Part shown: positions 6,241 to 7,184 of the stretch, in pieces | Layout: each line of letters begins with the position of its first letter | Numbering within the stretch: the stretch's first letter is position 1 | Source: an uncultured Bacilli bacterium | Lineage (GTDB): Bacteria > Bacillota_I > Bacilli_A > RF39 > UBA660 | Direction of reading: 5' to 3' | Length of the DNA: 7,184 nt | NCBI GenBank assembly: GCA_947589695.1 | Contig: CANQBY010000062.1 | Span: 1-7,184 of the forward strand | Program-made: the position numbers and the translations under genes | The notes under the pieces: generated by a model | Database searches by the model: none | Told to the model about the DNA's origin: nothing | What the model saw: only the letters and a program-made list of their open reading frames with translations

Positions 6241-6290
6241 TATCATTCCGTGATATTTTGGATTTTCATTCCGTGATTTTTTTTAGAAAT
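6222..6290. repeat. Three direct repeats with exact 23-bp period, likely operator array
   Basis: ATTCCGTGAT occurs at 6222-6231, 6245-6254 and 6268-6277, starts exactly 23 bp apart. The ten bases are identical in all three copies; the 13 bases after each differ apart from T-richness. In gene orientation each reads ATCACGGAAT. One copy is between the promoter boxes and two are upstream of the -35. The layout looks like a multi-site operator for a repressor, perhaps the ATPase itself. The units are too short and divergent for a CRISPR array. Confidence 0.85.
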
Positions 6291-6302
6291 ATAGGATGGA
6301 GA

Positions 6303-6845
6303 TTATTTTAGTTTTCTTTTTAAAGTTAAATTTTTTTCTTGGTTTATTATTTCTAAAGTCTTACGAAAGGCGGGAGTATCTTCAGTTGTTTTTAGATTAT
6401 TAAAGTAATTTTGATAATCATTCATATTTTGGAGTTTTACAAGATATTCAATTAGAAGTAAGTGTTTTTTTATGATTAATAATTCTTTTTCTTTATTAAC
6501 TTCCAAACTCGTTTTAGAGTGATTTTGAATTAATTCTTGCATTTTTAATTTATTTTCGGTAAGTTCATAACTTAAATATTTATTTTTTTTATTTAAAGTT
6601 TTAATTTTTAGATTAAGTTTATGAATATTAAAGATTAGAAGAAATATAAAAGAAAAGATAATAATTGGAATAGAATAAGAAACGGCGATAGTCCATAAAG
6701 TAATACTATAAATTAGGAAAATAGGTATTAAAATAAAATAGATTTTACGAAAGATTTTAGATATAAGAATAGACTCATTATTTTTAGAGATTAATAAATA
6801 AAGATCTTTGGCTAACTCTTCTCTTTTATTAAGATTTTGATACAT
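6303..6845 (-). CDS. 180-aa membrane-anchored coiled-coil protein of unknown function
   Basis: I do not recognise this protein. A short charged N-terminus (1-34) is followed by two closely spaced hydrophobic segments (about 35-56 and 58-74), which would form a hairpin in the membrane with both ends in the cytoplasm. A long Lys/Glu/Leu-rich helix, probably coiled coil, covers about 75-140, and the tail is basic (ends LKRKLK). No catalytic motif is visible. The ATG at 6845 has AAAGGAGA (6851-6858) upstream. It follows murD by 46 bp but a terminator intervenes, and no clear separate promoter was found, so it may depend on read-through. Nearness to murD hints at an envelope role, which is weak inference. 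Composition is very AT-rich like the rest of the window. Gene reality is well supported by the start signal and uninterrupted frame. Confidence 0.75.
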   Translation of the reverse strand: MYQNLNKREELAKDLYLLISKNNESILISKIFRKIYFILIPIFLIYSITLWTIAVSYSIPIIIFSFIFLLIFNIHKLNLKIKTLNKKNKYLSYELTENKLKMQELIQNHSKTSLEVNKEKELLIIKKHLLLIEYLVKLQNMNDYQNYFNNLKTTEDTPAFRKTLEIINQEKNLTLKRKLK

Positions 6846-6873
6846 GGAAATTCTCCTTTAAATATAATATATG

Positions 6874-6903
6874 AAAAAATAAAAAAAGTGATTACTCACT
6901 TTT
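6874..6903 (-). terminator. Intrinsic terminator of murD, overlapping its stop codon
   Basis: On the minus strand AAAAGTGA pairs with TCACTTTT around loop GTAA (6884-6903), running into a T-rich tract (complement of 6874-6887). The murD stop codon TAA (6892-6894) forms most of the loop. Confidence 0.7.
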
Positions 6904-7184
6904 AAAATTATTTACTATTTCTTTAAATTCATCGCCACGATCTTCAAATTTTTGATATTGATCCCATGAAGCCGAACCTGGACTTAATAAGACAATATCA
7001 CCGGAAGTAACATTGTTTTTAATACTTTTTAAAGCGTCTTTTAAGAATTCAAAAGATTCGACAGGAATATTATTAGTATTTGCAAAAGTAACAAGCCGAT
7101 CTCTTATTTCACCAATCGCGTAGATCTTTTTTACTTGGGATAAATATGGAATTAAATCATTAAAATCTTGACTGCGTTCCATAC
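6892..7184 (-). CDS. murD: UDP-N-acetylmuramoylalanine--D-glutamate ligase MurD, C-terminal end (runs off the window)
   Basis: This is the last 97 or so codons of MurD, the cytosolic ligase that adds D-glutamate to UDP-MurNAc-L-Ala in peptidoglycan synthesis. The fragment begins with MERSQDFNDLIPYL, equivalent to the family's GG-x-DR-x-x-(D/E)F segment, then IYAIGE and the signature GDIVLLSPGSASWDQYQKF followed by EDRGDEF. The serine and phenylalanine that contact D-glutamate in E. coli MurD (S415, F422) appear conserved here as the S of SASWDQ and the F of QKFEDRG. PGSAS replaces the commoner PACAS. The ATG at 7182 is internal, not a start: the frame stays open to the window edge and the homology continues upstream. 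The gene implies the organism makes peptidoglycan, unlike wall-less mycoplasmas. It is followed by a terminator and then the 180-aa membrane protein. Confidence 0.92.
   Translation of the reverse strand, partial: MERSQDFNDLIPYLSQVKKIYAIGEIRDRLVTFANTNNIPVESFEFLKDALKSIKNNVTSGDIVLLSPGSASWDQYQKFEDRGDEFKEIVNNFKSE

Larger units (their letters stand above)
6183..6302. other. Regulatory intergenic region of the ATPase gene
   Basis: This 120-bp gap contains the ATPase ribosome binding site (6191-6198), its promoter (6212-6240) and the repeat cluster (6222-6290). No hairpin with a T-tract ends the upstream 180-aa gene, so read-through into the ATPase is possible. Confidence 0.6.

Noticed and set aside
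6222..6290. Repeat cluster as a CRISPR array
   Set aside because: Only ten bases are conserved, the intervals are 13 bp, and there are no cas genes; promoter overlap points to an operator.
6846..6883. Promoter for the 180-aa membrane protein
   Set aside because: TATATT-like -10 candidates exist, but only T-runs lie at -35 distance; too weak in sequence this AT-rich.
7180..7182. ATG as start of a 96-aa protein
   Set aside because: The residues match the C-terminal domain of MurD and the frame stays open to the window edge, so this Met is internal.

Overview
The window comes from a very AT-rich, low-GC Gram-positive bacterium, most likely a Mollicutes-like or Erysipelotrichales/RF39-type member of the Bacilli. 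The evidence is compact gene packing, AGGAGG- and GGTGA-type ribosome binding sites, sigma-A-type promoters with 17-bp spacers, an rlmB-sigH pair in Bacillus-like order, and TAA at all seven visible stop codons. The tryptophan codons I checked are TGG and no reading frame contains TGA, so the standard bacterial code fits and a TGA=Trp mycoplasma code does not. The lineage assignment is inference.

Layout. Positions 1-979 (minus) hold the N-terminal part of a PMCA-type calcium P-type ATPase that runs off the left edge. A 134-bp divergent intergenic region follows. On the plus strand come a 503-aa lineage-type protein of unknown function (1114-2625), with several helix-turn-helix-like repeats and a strong promoter, and then a TIGR01212/YtqA-YhcC radical SAM protein (2659-3573). 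That gene meets, tail to tail and with an 11-bp overlap, a minus-strand two-gene operon: rlmB (4162-4839, 23S rRNA 2'-O-methyltransferase) followed by a SigH-like sigma factor (3563-4159). Upstream of rlmB lies a self-contained cassette: a DUF4143-type AAA ATPase (4902-6182) with its own terminator and a promoter threaded through three 23-bp-phased copies of a 10-bp motif (6222-6277). Next come a 180-aa membrane coiled-coil protein (6303-6845) and the C-terminal end of murD (6892-7184, running off the right edge), both on the minus strand.

How it fits together. Most recognisable genes are housekeeping: calcium export, rRNA modification, an alternative sigma factor and peptidoglycan precursor synthesis. 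The two accessory-looking loci are the 503-aa AGA-only, repeat-containing gene and the DUF4143 ATPase with its operator-like repeats. The latter is the best candidate for an undescribed regulatory arrangement, because one repeat copy lies exactly between the -35 and -10 boxes. A second theme is compactness: every intrinsic terminator I can see has the stop codon of its gene inside the hairpin, and two genes appear to have leaders of only about 11-12 nt with a GGTGA ribosome binding site at the 5' end.

No rRNA, tRNA, CRISPR array or insertion sequence was seen. No gene-free stretch exceeds 300 bases.
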